Shown here: positions 21,531-22,645 of the stretch, piece after piece
Layout: the number at the start of each line of letters is the position of its first letter
How positions within the stretch are numbered: the first letter of the stretch is position 1
NCBI GenBank assembly: GCA_030446525.1
Contig: JAUJNC010000076.1
Span: forward strand, 1-22,645
Direction: 5' to 3'
Origin: Armatimonadaceae bacterium
GTDB taxonomy: Bacteria > Armatimonadota > Armatimonadia > Armatimonadales > Armatimonadaceae
Length of the DNA stretch: 22,645 nt
Made by a program: the position numbers and the translations under genes
Notes under the pieces: generated by a model
Told to the model about the DNA's origin: nothing
Database searches by the model: none
What the model saw: only the letters and a program-made list of their open reading frames with translations

Positions 21531-22560
21531 CTACACGCGCCGGCTTCCGGGGCGCACGTCCCGCACGGCCCCGGCGAGGGCGTCGGCGGCGGCCAGGAGG
21601 TCTCCCTCCGTCGTGGCGCGCCCGAGCGAGAAGCGGACGGCGGAGCGGGCGAGGGGCAGCGGCAGGCCGAGCGCCAGCAGGACGTGCGACGGCTCGATGG
21701 ACCCCGACGCGCACGCCGACCCGGACGAGGCCGCCACGCCGCGCATGTCGAGGTTCAGGAGCAGCGCCTCGCCGTCGGCGCCGGGGAAAGACAGGTTGAT
21801 GTTGTTGGGCAGCCGCCGGGTCGGGTGGCCGTTCAGGACGGCGTCGGGGACCCGCCCGCGCACCGCCGCGATAAAGCCGTCGCGCAGGGCGGCGAGCCGC
21901 GCGGCTTCCCGGTCGCGCCACGCGGGCAGCAGCGCCACCGCCTTGCCGAAGCCGACGATGCCGGGAGCGTTTTCCGTGCCCGCGCGCTTTTCACGCTCTT
22001 GCTGCCCGCCGTGCAGCCATGGGGTGAAGGGCGTCCCCTTGCGCACGTAGAGCGCGCCCACCCCCTTGGGCCCGTAGATCTTGTGCGCCGAAACCGTCAG
22101 CAGGTCGACGCCCAGCTCGTCCACGCGCAGCGGCATCTGCCCCAGCGTCTGGACGGCGTCCGTGTGGAAGTACGCGCCCCGCTCGCGCACGCGCCGCGCG
22201 ATCTCGGCGACGGGCTGGATCGTGCCGACCTCGTTGTTGGCGTGCATCACGGACACCAGCGTCGTCCGGTCGGTCATCGCCGCCGCGACGGCGTCCGGGT
22301 CCACCCGCCCGTCCGGGCCGGCGGGGACATAGGTGACGGAAAACCCCAGCGCCTCGGCGGCGAAGCGGGCGCAGTCCAGGACGGCGTGGTGCTCGATGGC
22401 CGTGGTGACCAGGTGATCGCCCCGGCGCCGGTTCGCGAGCAGGACGCCGAGCACGGCCGTGTTGTCCGCCTCGGTGCCGCCCGACGTGAAGTAGATCTCG
22501 GACGATTGGCATCTCAGGGCGCCCGCCAGGGTGTCGCGGGGGGCGGGGGCTGCGGGGCGC
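21531..22560 (-). CDS. Cysteine desulfurase (NifS/IscS family), 5' end cut by contig end
   Basis: A PLP enzyme that takes sulfur from cysteine to form a persulfide for Fe-S clusters and thio-modifications. Seen in order: YFTSGGTEADN, TTAIEHHAVL, SVMHANNEVGTIQPV, FHTDAVQTLGQ, SAHKIYGPKGVGALY (PLP lysine), GGQQEREKRAGTENAPGIV, RLPNNINLSFPG and SSGSACASG with the catalytic cysteine. The missing N-terminal part is probably 50-60 residues. The C-terminus reads GRATTEGDLLAAADAL and ends at 21531. Coding is believable to about 22545; beyond that the DNA turns into G runs. The member (IscS, NifS or SufS-like) is not settled, although the spacing resembles the NifS/IscS group. The 78-residue gene follows downstream. 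Confidence 0.9.
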
Positions 22561-22645
22561 CGCCCACAGAGGGAGGGGGCGGGGGGGGGGCAAGGGGTGA
22601 GGTGGGGGTGTTGGGGGGGGGGGGGGGGGGGGGGGTCAAGGGGGG
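22561..22645. other. Poly-G contig end, probably artefact
   Basis: After 22560 the sequence consists mainly of G runs, including about 20 consecutive Gs, with scattered other bases. The cysteine desulfurase frame cannot be followed into it. Poly-G tails are a known sign of lost signal in two-colour sequencing chemistry, so this is best ignored as biology. Confidence 0.75.

Noticed and set aside
1..22645. CRISPR array, tRNA or rRNA genes
   Set aside because: No regularly spaced short repeats and no tRNA- or rRNA-like stretches were seen on either strand.

Overview
This is a GC-rich bacterial fragment (roughly 70% G+C by eye) that ends at 22645 in a poly-G stretch typical of a contig end. No gene in the window fixes the lineage. 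Paired secreted DUF1800/DUF1501 proteins, a CHRD domain, a two-domain GNAT array and FlhG-like ATPases are the sort of mix found in large-genome, environmental Gram-negative groups such as Armatimonadota, Planctomycetota or Myxococcota. That is an impression, not a classification.

Layout. 1-228 is the 5' part of a leftward HTH regulator behind a 12/14 inverted repeat. 358-1176 is a rightward YycJ/WalJ-type metallo-beta-lactamase. It meets a leftward cluster tail to tail: ComB (2-phosphosulfolactate phosphatase family), a C45 Ntn acyltransferase/peptidase, and two tandem copies of a double-GNAT acetyltransferase whose frames are broken (3112-5013). A small membrane protein and two FlhG/MinD-like ATPases run rightward (5328-7656). 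Only copy 1 keeps the DQAxxLR motif, and copy 1 is frame-broken. A perfect 12-bp stem separates them from leftward radA (7709-10621), whose Walker A motif is split by a LAGLIDADG intein of about 490 residues. radA is divergent from a secreted HEAT-repeat/redoxin protein (10760-12137, frame-broken). Two leftward DUF1800-DUF1501 cassettes follow (12211-16092 and 17993-20879), separated by a gene-poor kilobase and a frame-broken surE. The window closes with a 78-residue unknown protein and the C-terminal three quarters of a cysteine desulfurase.

How the parts fit. The cassettes encode exported proteins: cassette 1 has a Sec-type CHRD/Ig-like/DUF1800 protein plus a Tat-type DUF1501 protein, and cassette 2 has two Tat-like leaders. 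The repeated pairing suggests that each pair works as a unit of unknown function. The leftward cluster at 1173-5013 is tightly packed, with an ATGA overlap and a 17-bp gap, so phosphatase, Ntn-hydrolase and acetyltransferases are probably co-expressed.

Data quality. Single-base losses, mostly in C or G runs, cluster at about 3500-5000, 5640-6070, 10080-10450, 10770-11300 and 17180-17830, while neighbouring long genes are clean. Damage to housekeeping surE and radA by the same kind of indel makes sequence or assembly error the leading explanation. 'Pseudogene' labels here therefore mean 'frame broken as written'.

The items I would follow up first are the RadA intein that lacks its first cysteine codon, the patchwise identity of the two flhG copies, and the two differently built DUF1800/DUF1501 export cassettes.
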